Shown here: piece after piece, positions 37,175 through 46,792 of the stretch
Numbering within the stretch: position 1 is the first letter of the stretch
Layout of the letters: each line of letters begins with the position of its first letter
From: Cytophagales bacterium
GTDB lineage: Bacteria > Bacteroidota > Bacteroidia > Cytophagales > 172606-1
DNA length: 64,000 bases
NCBI GenBank assembly: GCA_030448185.1
Contig: JAUJNL010000001.1
Location: 93,069-157,068, forward strand
Direction of reading: 5' to 3'
Made by a program: the position numbers and the translations under genes
The notes under the pieces: generated by a model
Databases searched by the model: none
The model's input: the letters and a program-made list of their open reading frames with translations, nothing else
Told to the model about the DNA's origin: nothing

Positions 37175-38003
37175 CGGCAAAATCACTCACGGACCTTTCC
37201 CGGCTCTGCGTGCATACCATCACGACCAAGCCCTGGCCGATTGAAGAAGCAGCCCGGAACTTTGCCCAGGTCGGTATCGGGGGCATTACGGTCTGGCGGG
37301 ATGCCCTGGCAGGCCGCGACATCCGAAAAACAGGTCAGCTGTTGCGGGAGCATAACCTGACAGTAGTATCGCTGTGTCGGGGTGGTTTTTTTCCGCATAC
37401 CGAAGCGGCCGGACGGCAATTAGCCATTGATGATAACCGCAAGGCCATTGATGAGGCTCATGCCCTCGGGGCCCCGCTGATTGTACTGGTTTGCGGCGCA
37501 GCGCCGGGCCAACCGCTGGAGGAATCGAGAAAGCAGATCCGGGATGGCATTGCGGCCCTTTTGCCCTATGCAGAATCCGCCGGGGTAAAATTAGCCATTG
37601 AACCCCTTCACCCCATGTACGCCGATAATCGTTCTGCCATCAATACCCTGCGGCAAGCCAACGAAATGGCTGAAGACCTTAACTCTCCCTGGGTAGGAGT
37701 AGCAGTGGATGTCTATCATCTCTGGTGGGACCCGGATCTGGAAGGGGAAATTGCCCGCTGCGGCAGAAATGGAAACCTGTACGCCTTCCATATCTGTGAC
37801 TGGAAAACACCTACCACTGATTTGCTGCTTGACCGCGGCTTGATGGGGGAGGGCTGTATCAATGTAAAGCAGATCCGGGGCTGGGTGGAGGCAACCGGGT
37901 TTACTGGCTTCAACGAAGTAGAAATTTTCTCCAACGTCCACTGGGCTAAGGACCAATCCGTATTTCTGAAAGAAATACCCAAGCGTACCTCAATCATTCA
38001 TAA
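37171..38003 (+). CDS. Sugar phosphate isomerase/epimerase (TIM barrel), likely frameshifted at its C-terminus
   Basis: A xylose-isomerase-like TIM barrel. Candidate metal residues are Glu in AIEPLHPMYADN, Asp in AVDVYHLWWDPD, His in AFHICDWKTP and Glu in FNEVEIFSN. The frame continues to 38127, but the last 45 residues are read through repeat DNA. A one-base shift near 37977 gives the natural ending KEITQAYLNHS with stop at 38001-38003. It is coupled to the GH88-like gene and probably converts the released sugar acid or keto-sugar. Confidence 0.82.
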
Positions 38004-38140
38004 AATAGTGGGTTTAACTTCTCTGTTGATGATAAATATCTCTTTAGTCAAGCACTTACTTTTATTTTGCTTGCCCAAAATAGGGCAAAACGAAAGTTTT
38101 GAGCCAGCAATGTGGGAAGACGAGTAACAAAACAAAAGGG

Positions 38141-38235
38141 CAGCAGCAACCAAGCCCGTTCTCTCGCTTTGAAAAAGGCCGAGCCCGCTTGCCTCCGGCC
38201 TACGCTGCTAGCCAGAACGGGCCACACGGTTGCTG
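38141..38235. repeat. Large imperfect hairpin after the isomerase gene
   Basis: GCAGCAACCAAGCCCGTTCT on the left pairs with AGAACGGGC-CACAC-GGTTGCTGC on the right across about 50 bases. Seen once in this window. It may be a terminator-like or REP element. Non-coding. Confidence 0.65.
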
Positions 38236-38303
38236 CACCATCCACCCGCGAGAGAATAGGGATACTCGAATGAAGAATGAAAAATAAAGAAACAAAAAAG
38301 CCT

Positions 38304-38512
38304 TGAGGGAAAGGCCCGGCAGAACCGTAGCGAAGCGGAGTTCGCCTTTTTGGCAAAAGCAGGGTGCGCGGAGAGCAAGAGGGAGGAAGCTTTTTCTGCC
38401 TAGACTTTTTTCTTTCGCACCGGCTCGCTCAAAGACTTGTGTCTTTGCCCGCTTTTTGGGGCAATGCCAATCCCGAAGGGATCAGCGAAGCTAACAAAAG
38501 TAAGCGCCTCCT
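38304..38512 (+). repeat. Dispersed intergenic repeat, copy 2 (downstream of the isomerase)
   Basis: A longer version of the repeat at 35526-35665, in the same orientation. It carries extra hairpin inserts: CCGTAGCGAAGCGGAGTTCG near 38325, a CAAAGACTTGTGTCTTTG hairpin near 38431-38448, and ATCCCGAAGGGAT near 38470. The two copies bracket the GH88-like and isomerase genes. Confidence 0.7.
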
Positions 38513-38687
38513 GAGAAGAATATAAGGTGCAAAGGAAGGTCTAAATACGTTCTACTATTTGTATTTAAGTACTAGGACGGAATTGATTATAAAATCATTA
38601 TCTTATAATAATCTAATTTTCAACCTTTTATCAGCACATCAGCACATATTCTAATTAGCACATCTACTTATCATACGATAAATAATT

Positions 38688-39756
38688 TAGGACTTTCGCA
38701 AAATAGGGGAAGAACTTGAAAAGAAGCTTAACTTGAAGGATGCAAACAACGCGAGAACTGTACTGCCAGTATTTGCTTTCCAGCCAGATCAACTATACAT
38801 GCACCAATTTGGCTAATCACTTTGCCAATCTTTCTCATGATGACGTGCATCGTTACTTGAAAGAAGAACGTCTTACGCCGCGGTTGTTGTGGGAGAAGGT
38901 GAGTGCTCTCTTCAAGAGTCGCCCGGAAGGGTATATTGTATTTGATGATGTAGTGCTGGAAAAGATTCATTCTACTAAAATTCAGGGAGTAAGGCGACAG
39001 TACTCAGGGAATCAACATGGCATTGTCAAGGGCATTGGTGTGGTGAACTGTGTGTATTTTGATCCAGTCGCTGATCAGTTTTGGGTAATTGACTACCGCA
39101 TCTTTGATCCTGACCGGGATGGCAAGACCAAACTTGACCACGTAGCCGACATGCTACTGAGTGCCATTCATCGGGATGTCTTATTTACTTACGTGCTCAT
39201 CGATAGCTGGTACGCTACCAGTGGGATAATGAAACTACTCATTAGCAAGCATAAAGTATTTTATTGTCCCCTGAAAGCCAACCGCAAAGTCGATGATACT
39301 ACCGGCAAGTCTTACCAGCCGGTAAGTGGTTTGACTTGGTCTGCTACTGAACTTGAGCAGGGCAAACTGGTTAAACTCCATCAATTTCCTCTGGATATCC
39401 AGGTGAAACTGTTTCGGGTAGTGGTCTCTACCGACCGCACGGACTGGCTCATTACTAATGACCTGACTCAAGATTCTACGCTAGCCGCTCAACAGGAGAG
39501 CAGCTATCGCTGGAAAATTGAGCAATTTCACCGCGAAGAAAAACAACTCACCGGCATTGCTAAGTGCCAATGCCGCTTGAACCGGAGTCAACGCAATCAT
39601 ATTGCTGCGGCTAGTTTAGTGTGGGTCCGCTTAAAACAACTTGCTTACCAGTGCCAAACCACGGTCTATCAACTCAAACATGGGTTACTCAGTGATTACT
39701 TACGAACCCAACTCGCTCAGCCTACTCTTAAATTCGAATGATTTGCGAAAGTCCTA
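38688..39756 (+). mobile_element. IS element with DDE transposase (IS4/IS701-like), 1,069 bases
   Basis: Terminal inverted repeats TAGGACTTTCGCAAAA (left) and ATTTGCGAAAGTCCTA (right) are nearly perfect. A 5-base target duplication TAATT flanks it at 38683-38687 and 39757-39761. It contains one intact transposase gene. It landed between a conserved leader motif (38640-38673) and the ATG of the Gfo/Idh gene at 39789. Confidence 0.88.
38740..39741 (+). CDS. DDE transposase of the IS at 38688 (IS4/IS701-like)
   Basis: A 333-residue protein. Catalytic acidic residues are likely Asp in YIVFDDVVLE, Asp in YVLIDSWYATS and Glu in YRWKIEQFHREEKQ, a layout seen in the IS4/IS701 group. It spans almost the whole element and its stop abuts the right terminal repeat. 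The frame is intact, so the element may be active. Confidence 0.85.
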   Translation: MQTTRELYCQYLLSSQINYTCTNLANHFANLSHDDVHRYLKEERLTPRLLWEKVSALFKSRPEGYIVFDDVVLEKIHSTKIQGVRRQYSGNQHGIVKGIGVVNCVYFDPVADQFWVIDYRIFDPDRDGKTKLDHVADMLLSAIHRDVLFTYVLIDSWYATSGIMKLLISKHKVFYCPLKANRKVDDTTGKSYQPVSGLTWSATELEQGKLVKLHQFPLDIQVKLFRVVVSTDRTDWLITNDLTQDSTLAAQQESSYRWKIEQFHREEKQLTGIAKCQCRLNRSQRNHIAAASLVWVRLKQLAYQCQTTVYQLKHGLLSDYLRTQLAQPTLKFE

Positions 39757-39788
39757 TAATTATTTCATATAACCCCTTTAACCCAATC

Positions 39789-40933
39789 ATGAAAGAACAC
39801 CGAATCGGCATTATTATGAACGGCGTCACCGGCCGGATGGGCACTAACCAACACCTGATGCGTTCCATTGTTGAAATCATTAAACAAGGCGGCGTGAAGA
39901 TAGGAGCGGGGGAAACAATCATGCCCGATCCCATTTTAGTAGGACGGGATGCCAATAAGCTGGAAAAATTGTGCCAGCAGTCCGGAGTGAAGAAAATGAC
40001 AACGAACGTGGACGAAGCCCTGGCTGATCCCTATAACCAGATTTATTTTGATGCCCAGACAACCGGCCGTCGGGCGGAAGGCGTCCGGAAAGCAGTAAAA
40101 GCGGCAAACACGTCTATTGCGAAAAACCAACGGCCGTAGATACCAAAACGGCCCTTGAACTGTACGAACTCTGTCAGAAAGCCGGACTAAAAAACGGCGT
40201 CGTGCAGGATAAATTATGGCTTCCCGGTTTACTGAAGCTGAAAAGACTGATTCAGAACGACTTCTTCGGTAAAATTCTTTCGGTACGGGGTGAGTTTGGC
40301 TACTGGGTATTCGAAGGACACAGCATTCCCGCCCAACGACCTTCCTGGAACTACCGCAAAGAAGACGATGGCGGCATTATTGTCGATATGCTTTGCCACT
40401 GGCGCTACGTCCTGGACCAGGTTTTTGGCAAGGTAAAAGCCGTTTCCTGTTTCGGAGCTACCCATATTCCCGAACGGATTGATGAACAGGGAAAACCCTA
40501 CCAGTGCACGGCCGATGATGCCGCCTATGCTACGTTTGAACTCGAAAATGGCATTGTAGCCCACTTTAATTCTTCCTGGACGGTTCGGGTGCGCCGCGAC
40601 GATCTGCTGACCCTGCAGGTAGATGGGACTAAGGGTTCAGCCGTAGCCGGATTACGGGAGTGTTACATTCAGCACTACGGCAACACACCTAAACCCGTCT
40701 GGAACCCCGATATCGAACAACCCATCAACTTCTACGAAGGCTGGGCCAAAGTACCACCACAAGAGACTTTCGACAATGCTTTCAAGGCACAGTGGGAGCT
40801 CTTTCTGAAGCACGTAGTCAAAGACGAACCTTTCCCCTGGACGCTGTACGAAGGAGCCAAAGGCGTGCAACTCGCCGAAAAAGGCCTCGAAAGCTGGTCT
40901 AAACGCTGCTGGGTAAATGTGGAAGAGTTGTAA
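39789..40933 (+). pseudogene. Gfo/Idh/MocA family oxidoreductase (one frameshift)
   Basis: Start at ATG 39789. The Rossmann part reads HRIGIIMNGVTGRMGTNQHL; a single missing G near 40098 breaks the frame. Restored, it reads [20 protein letters not shown] with the catalytic EKP lysine. The second domain includes [19 protein letters not shown] and continues to [10 protein letters not shown]. Corrected length is about 381 residues. It probably acts on a sugar or sugar acid within the GH88/isomerase/SDR/MFS set. Its leader has been separated from upstream sequence by the IS. Confidence 0.85.
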
Positions 40934-41067
40934 ATGGTCAGTAGTCATTGGTCAGTAGCCATTGGGTAAAAGAATCATTCATGGTAAAAACTAATGACTA
41001 ATTGAATTGACAAGAAAGATTGTTATCACTGATTCGACGAAAAAACATCCCCCTTACCCCCTCTAGA

Positions 41068-42236
41068 GCAGGGCTGTACAGTTTATGTATAATATATTGG
41101 ACCTTAGTAGATTTGCATGAAAACACAATAGAGATGGGGACAAATTTACTCTCATATCTGGAAAACATACCTGACCCACGTCGTCGGGCTGGTAGTCGGC
41201 ACCCTTTACCAGCGGTGCTGGCGATGGTAATCATGGGTAACTTGAGTGGACGGTATGGCTACCGGGAACTAGCCCGTTTTATGCAACGACACGCCTGGGA
41301 ATTTGTGAGATTATTTGGCTTTGGGCATGGCGTACCTAATCATGTAACGATTAGTAGTTTACTAGGCAAAGTGGATTTTCAAGCCGTCAAGCAGCAGTTT
41401 GAAGCCTGGATGCAAAGTCAACACTTGCCGGTAGAAAACTATTCCCTGGATGGAAAGAGTTTGAAATCTACCTTAAGTGATTATAATAAAAGCTACCAGG
41501 ACTTTGTGGCCATGGTCCAGGTGTTTTCGCATCAGTCTGGTTTAGTGCATAGCCTGGAAGCTTATCATAATGGCAAGGAAGATGAAGCAAAAGTGGTCAG
41601 AGCGTTAATCCAACAACTGCATCTAAAAGGCGCTATGCTCACGCTGGATGCGCTGCATTGCCAAAAAAAACACTAGCCGTGATTGTTGAATCCGGCAATG
41701 ATTACTTGATTCAGGTAAAAGGCAATCAAGACAAGCTCTTAACACTTATCAAGCAGGAAGCCCTTGCCCAAAAGCCTACTGATAGCCATGAAAGCCGGCA
41801 CAAGAACCGGGGCAGACTCGAACATCGGAGGGTACAGCTTTATAAAGCTCCCCCGCATTGGCAGCAGACGTACGTAGGTATTGCTTGCTTTCTCGTGCTG
41901 AGACGATGGGGATTAAGAAAAGGCAAAACCTATGATAAGACCCATTACTATATCCTGAGCCGCAACATGCAGGAAGCCGCTCAGGCTGGAGAACTTATCC
42001 GTTCCTACTGGTCAGTGGAGAATCGCTTACACTACGTAAAAGATGTCACAATGGGAGAAGACAAAAACCAGATTGCTCACAAACAGGCTGCCAAAAATGT
42101 ATCCTTGCTCAAAAATATTGCCTTGAACTTAATGCGCCTAAAAGGATATAAATGTGTCAAAACGGCCATTGATCTCCATGCGCACAATATTAAAACCCTA
42201 TTTCAGTGGTTGTTATAACTAAACTGTACAGCCCTG
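41068..42236 (+). mobile_element. ISAs1-family insertion sequence, 1,169 bases
   Basis: Perfect 17-base terminal inverted repeats CAGGGCTGTACAGTTTA (41068-41084) and TAAACTGTACAGCCCTG (42220-42236). No clean target duplication: flanks are CCCTCTAGAG and CCCTTCGAAG (6 of 10 match). The outer DNA (ACCCCC... / ...AAGGGGG) looks like two halves of one hairpin. Confidence 0.87.
41134..42218 (+). pseudogene. ISAs1-family transposase (frame broken at an A8 run)
   Basis: Start at ATG 41134: MGTNLLSYLENIPDPRRRAG. Family motifs are YSLDGKSLKST, MLTLDALHCQKK and SYWSVENRLHYVKDVTMGED. The frame stops at 41676 after A8 (41662-41669); reading continues in the -1 frame as TLAVIVESGNDYLIQVKGNQ to 42218. One missing A, or slippage on the A8 run, would join them. 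ISAs1 transposases are normally a single frame of about 360-380 residues, so error or decay is likelier than programmed frameshifting. Confidence 0.85.
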
Positions 42237-42377
42237 CCCTTCGAAGGGGGACTTTCGACCCGACAAGTCGAAATAACCTTGAATGTCAATACAACTAATG
42301 ACTAATGACTAATGACCAAGTACCCATTACCCAATACCTCTTTTCCAATGACCAATGTCTAATAAACCGTGAATTTT

Positions 42378-43148
42378 ATGCGAAAAGTAGCCTTAATCAC
42401 CGGTGGCAGTCGGGGCATTGGCCTGGGCATTGCCGAACACCTGGCTCAGGCCGGTTTTGATCTGGCCATTAATGGCATGCGTCCGGCCGAAGCCGTTACC
42501 GAAGTAGTGCAACACCTCAAAAAAAAGGGCGGGGATGTGATCTATTGCCAGGGCGATATTGCTTCCCGGGAAGACCGGATCAACATGCTGGCCCAGATTA
42601 CAAACCACTACGGGAGACTTCATGTGTTGGTCAACAATGCCGGAGTGGCCCCTAAAGAACGGCGTGACCTGCTGGAAGCCACCGAAGAAAGCTTCGAGTA
42701 TGTGCTGTCCACCAATCTGCAAGGACCTTATTTCTTGTCGCAGAAAGCCGCCAACTGGATGATCGACCAGGGGCGGAAGCAGGCCGATTTCCGGGGATGT
42801 ATCATTAATATTTCTTCTATCTCGGCTACCGTTGCCTCCGTGAACCGGGGTGAATACTGCGTAGCCAAAGCCGGCCTTAGCATGATGACCCAGCTGTTTG
42901 CAGCAAGGCTCGGAGAGTTTGATATACCGGTATATGAGGTACGACCCGGCATCATCAAAACCGACATGACCGCCGGAGTGACCGAAAAATACGACCGGCT
43001 TATTGAAGGGGGACTCTGCGTACAGAAACGCTGGGGGTTTCCCGATGATGTGGGCAAAGCCGTAGCTGCCCTGGCTAAAGGAGATTTTCCGTACTCCACG
43101 GGCCAGGTCATTATGGTAGATGGCGGCCTGACGTTGCCCCGCTTATAA
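42378..43148 (+). CDS. SDR family oxidoreductase (3-ketoacyl-ACP reductase-like)
   Basis: A 256-residue protein from ATG 42378. Classic SDR features are TGGSRGIGLGIAEHLA (cofactor loop), NNAGVAP, the catalytic Ser in ISSISAT and the Tyr-x3-Lys in EYCVAKAG, then VRPGIIKTDMT. It ends GQVIMVDGGLTLPRL. Such enzymes often serve as sugar-acid or polyol dehydrogenases in catabolic clusters. Here it sits between a Gfo/Idh oxidoreductase and an MFS transporter, which supports a sugar role. Confidence 0.9.
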   Translation: MRKVALITGGSRGIGLGIAEHLAQAGFDLAINGMRPAEAVTEVVQHLKKKGGDVIYCQGDIASREDRINMLAQITNHYGRLHVLVNNAGVAPKERRDLLEATEESFEYVLSTNLQGPYFLSQKAANWMIDQGRKQADFRGCIINISSISATVASVNRGEYCVAKAGLSMMTQLFAARLGEFDIPVYEVRPGIIKTDMTAGVTEKYDRLIEGGLCVQKRWGFPDDVGKAVAALAKGDFPYSTGQVIMVDGGLTLPRL

Positions 43149-43223
43149 TTAATTATCCTTGCTAATTCAAGCACCTGCTATTATAAGTACCAAGACCTCC
43201 ATTAAAATCTGATCGGAAATGAT

Positions 43224-43256
43224 CAGCACATAATCTAATTAGCACATCTACTTATT
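43224..43256 (+). promoter_or_regulatory. Conserved leader motif before the MFS gene
   Basis: CAGCACATAATCTAATTAGC followed by ACATCTACTTAT ends 8 bases before the MFS ATG. An almost identical stretch is at 38640-38673, upstream of the second Gfo/Idh gene (now cut off by the IS). A related version (CAGCACATAATCTCATCAGC) precedes the first Gfo/Idh gene at 21370. Function unknown; it could be a leader or binding site. Confidence 0.45.
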
Positions 43257-43264
43257 TCCTTCTT

Positions 43265-44593
43265 ATGAATGATCATCCTGTTTCCAAAAAAACGGTTTCC
43301 GGGCAGTTACTTACCATTCCAGTACTGGTGGCTGCATTGGGCTATCTGGTAGATATGTATGACCTGTTTCTGTTCAGTATTGTACGTGTACCGAGTCTGA
43401 AGGCCTTGGGATTGGATGGCGATGATCTGTTACGGAATGGCGTGCTGCTGCTCGATATGCAGATGGCCGGCTTGCTGATTGGGGGTATTTTCTGGGGAAT
43501 TATGGGGGATAAAAAAGGCCGGCTTTCCGTGCTGTTCGGCTCCATTCTTATTTACTCCCTGGCTAATATCGCCAACGGACTCGTTACTTCTATTGGGCAA
43601 TATGCCCTGTTGCGGTTCGTGGCTGGGGTAGGCTTAGCCGGTGAGTTAGGAGCAGGTATTACCCTGGTTTCCGAAATCCTGCCCAAAGAAGTACGGGGCT
43701 ACGGAACCACATTGGTGGCAACTATGGGCGTAATGGGAGCTATATTAGCCTACTTTGTAGCCGATTTTTTCGACTGGCGCATTTCCTATTTCATCGGAGG
43801 AGGTTTAGGACTGTTATTATTGGTTATGCGATTCCGGGTATTTGAATCCGGCATTTTTGCTAAGGTAAAAGAGCAGGCTGTACAACGAGGCAATATCCTG
43901 CTGCTGTTTAATAATAAGGCCCGTTTTGCCAAATACCTGCGAAGTATTCTGGTTGGCCTGCCGATCTGGTATGTGGTCGGCATTCTCATTACTTTTTCCC
44001 CGGAATTGGGAAAGGAACTTGGCCTCAATGAACCGGTGAATGCGGGTAAGGCCGTGATGCTGGCTTTTGCGGGGCAAGTGCTGGGCGATATTGTCAGCGG
44101 CTTTCTGAGTCAGTACGTCAGGAGCCGGAAAAAGGTAATTCTGTTGTTTATGCTGCTTTCTGCCTGCTTTATTGGCGTGTATCTGTTAGTTCCAGTCAAA
44201 GACACGTCGATCTTTTACGCCATTTGTATTTGTTTGGGCTTTGCCAACGGGTACTGGACGTTGTTTATCACCATTGCGGCGGAGCTTTTCGGTACCAACC
44301 TGCGGGCTACCGTAGCGACCACAGTACCTAACTTCGTGCGGGGTGCTATCATCCCGCTGACGGCGCTGTTCATTCAGGGTAAAGTCTATTGGGGAGCCGT
44401 AAACAGTGCCTTAGCCGTGGGCATATTCACCCTGATTGTGGCTTTACTGGCTCTGAAAGGACTGGAGGAGACTTTTAGTAAGGATTTGAATTACACGGAA
44501 AAGGTAGCTCCTAAAAAGCTACTCCTTACAATATTGCTTTCAGAGCTTTCTCAAAACGGCTTGTTAGTAGAGCCGAACTGTCTTTGTTATTAA
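43265..44593 (+). CDS. MFS transporter (metabolite:proton symporter type)
   Basis: A 442-residue, 12-helix protein. The N-terminal half has ALGYLVDMYDLFLFSIVRVP and the loop GIMGDKKGRLSVLFGS (MFS signature A: G-x3-D-K-x-G-R). RFVAGVGLAGELGAGITLVSE resembles the metabolite:H+ symporter group. The last about 30 residues (KLLLTILLSELSQNG...) look atypical, and the true end may be near ETFSKDLNYTEKV. It probably imports the sugar acid or oligosaccharide handled by the preceding genes. Confidence 0.87.
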   Translation: MNDHPVSKKTVSGQLLTIPVLVAALGYLVDMYDLFLFSIVRVPSLKALGLDGDDLLRNGVLLLDMQMAGLLIGGIFWGIMGDKKGRLSVLFGSILIYSLANIANGLVTSIGQYALLRFVAGVGLAGELGAGITLVSEILPKEVRGYGTTLVATMGVMGAILAYFVADFFDWRISYFIGGGLGLLLLVMRFRVFESGIFAKVKEQAVQRGNILLLFNNKARFAKYLRSILVGLPIWYVVGILITFSPELGKELGLNEPVNAGKAVMLAFAGQVLGDIVSGFLSQYVRSRKKVILLFMLLSACFIGVYLLVPVKDTSIFYAICICLGFANGYWTLFITIAAELFGTNLRATVATTVPNFVRGAIIPLTALFIQGKVYWGAVNSALAVGIFTLIVALLALKGLEETFSKDLNYTEKVAPKKLLLTILLSELSQNGLLVEPNCLCY

Positions 44594-45839
44594 AACTGCC
44601 TCTCCGCCTACATCGAAGGTAGCTTATTCGAGAAAGCTTCCGTTCTATAATTTACCCCGAATACCATTCATATTCTTTCCTGTAGGTGGGTTGGTCATTG
44701 CCGTTTTCAAATATTTCTATTTTCGCTCTGTTTGGAGAATATGAATCTGCCCTGTAATCTTTTATTATTATGTTGTTATGTGCCTTCTGAGAGGTTGTTG
44801 GTACTGCCTCAAACTCATAAACATCCAGTCCGTTGACCACTTGATGGCTTACCTGTTTCCAATTCCCGTTTTCATAAACTATTGATAAGGTTGCACTGAG
44901 CGTAATACGAACTTAACCTTATTACCAAGCGGCACTAATGCTACCATACTATATTGTTGTGCAGCCAAATAATTAGAATTGTAATTTTGACTTGCTGCAT
45001 GGAGTAGGTTAGAACCGTTGGAGGTAGCTTGGTCAAGTGGATATTCAATCTTTTCACCCGGCAAAGGGCTATTATCGCCAATAAAAGTAACTTCTCTTAC
45101 CCAAGTAGGCTTTGTTGCATTGTTCTCGTAAATCTCAATGCGCCTTTTCATGGCGTCATTGCGAAGATTAACGGTGACTTGGGCCTCGCTCTTTTCTCCG
45201 TTTCCAATCAGCGTTAATTCAGTGGGAGCATCGTATTTATAATTTATTTGCCAGGGGTTAGGTGAGCAGCCAAAGGAAGCATAGGGACTATCTGGCACGG
45301 CTAAGGTGGTTATTTTAACCCGCACAGTGGTACCAACCGGAGCAATGGCACTTAAGCTGAAAGTTGTATTATGAGCAGGATTATGATACCAATGATAGCC
45401 AGTTGATTTAGGCACTACTATCCTGGTGGTTGTATCCGATAATACATTGACGCCCCAGGAACCAGTGGCCGGATATACGATCTTTTTAGTGAAGGTAAAA
45501 GAGGACTTAGTGATGAAATTGGCAATGTGCTTCTTAAAATCGCCCACGGTGATGTTTAGTCCCAAGTCGTTGTAGCGCTTCTTGACGTTATTGTAAACAA
45601 TATCAGTGTCCAGCAAAGTGGCTTCATCAATAAGAGCAGACTGTAACGTCTGGTTGTCCAGTACACCATCTTTTTCAATATCCAGACTTATTTTAGAGAG
45701 TAATTCGGTTAATTCGGACTCGCTTCGCTTGGCCTGTAAAATCACCGAAATCGCCAGTAGAATCGCATTATCTTCTCCCTCTCCGGCAATATTCAACCGT
45801 TCTGAATTCGCTATGTCAGACTTAGTGATATTAAAAGTA

Positions 45840-46792
45840 ATTCAAGTTGCGAGAAAGCAGTCTTGTCAAACAAGGGGGTAAATTAGGAGTATCTCACGCT
45901 CTCAACCTACTCAAGCCATGAATGACAAGACGATAGCAATATATTGTTTTCTGGACGATTTGTTTAAAGTAATGGGACGAAAAACAGCGGCGCATTGTAA
46001 ACTTTCCGATGCAGAAATTGCTACTACTGCTTTGGTCGCGGCACTCTACTTTCATGGCAATCAAGCTACTGCTTGTCAGTATATGCAAGCACACTATGGG
46101 ATGAAAATGATTGACAAATCCGGATTTAATCGTCGATTGCACCGCTTAGAAGCTACTTTAGTAGTTATTTTTCGGGCATTGGGAGCTAGTCTGAAAGAAC
46201 TCAATACGACTGCCCGTTATGTAATTGATTCCTTTCCGGTAGCCGTTTGCCGGAATTGTCGCATTCCCCGCTGCCGACTGCTCAAAGGCAAGGCGTACCA
46301 CGGATATAATGAAGCCAAGAAGGAATATTTCTACGGTTTCAAGGTACAACTCATGGTCACCGGGGATAACCAGCCAGTAGACTACTTTATCACTGCCGGT
46401 AGTTTTCATGATAGTACTGCTTTTCAGGCTATGCAGTTGGACTTGCCTGAAGGCAGTGAGCTCTATGCCGATAGTGCCTATACAGATTACGAGCAGGAAG
46501 ACTTGTATGCGGAGTGTGACCAGATTTATCTAAAAACCCATCGCAAAAAGAACTCACTGCGTCCCGACCAACCCTACGAGAAGTTTCTCAAGAACACCTT
46601 TCGTAAACCAGTTGAAGCCGTTTTCAGTCAGATTACTAACTTGTTTCCTCGTAAAATTCATGCGGTAACTCCGCAAGGCTTCCTCCTGAAAGTATTCCTG
46701 TTTATCCTGGCCTTTTCCATTGATACCTGTCTGGAGGTGATACCTGTCTGGAGGGTACCTGTTTAGAACCCTGACTAGTACGCAACTTGAAT
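45840..46792 (+). mobile_element. IS982-family insertion sequence, 953 bases
   Basis: Terminal inverted repeats ATTCAAGTTGCG (45840-45851) and CGCAACTTGAAT (46781-46792) are perfect. The target duplication TAAAAGTA lies at 45832-45839 and 46793-46800. One intact transposase gene inside. It interrupts a lipoprotein gene in the opposite orientation. Confidence 0.92.
45918..46766 (+). CDS. IS982-family transposase
   Basis: A 282-residue protein. IS982 features include AEIATTALVAALYFHGNQAT, ARYVIDSFPVAVCRNCRIPR (first catalytic Asp), YGFKVQLMVTGDNQPVDYFI, LYADSAYTDYEQED (second Asp) and FRKPVEAVFSQITNLFPRKI (Glu). The frame is full length and intact, so the insertion could be recent. Confidence 0.9.
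   Translation: MNDKTIAIYCFLDDLFKVMGRKTAAHCKLSDAEIATTALVAALYFHGNQATACQYMQAHYGMKMIDKSGFNRRLHRLEATLVVIFRALGASLKELNTTARYVIDSFPVAVCRNCRIPRCRLLKGKAYHGYNEAKKEYFYGFKVQLMVTGDNQPVDYFITAGSFHDSTAFQAMQLDLPEGSELYADSAYTDYEQEDLYAECDQIYLKTHRKKNSLRPDQPYEKFLKNTFRKPVEAVFSQITNLFPRKIHAVTPQGFLLKVFLFILAFSIDTCLEVIPVWRVPV

Noticed and set aside
37978..38127. A 45-residue C-terminal extension of the second sugar isomerase.
   Set aside because: It is read through repeat DNA; a one-base shift gives a natural end at 38003 that fits the family length.
41020..41676. Programmed ribosomal frameshifting in the ISAs1 transposase at the A8 run.
   Set aside because: The family normally has a single frame, and the same one-base losses occur in many non-IS genes here, so a read error explains it equally well.
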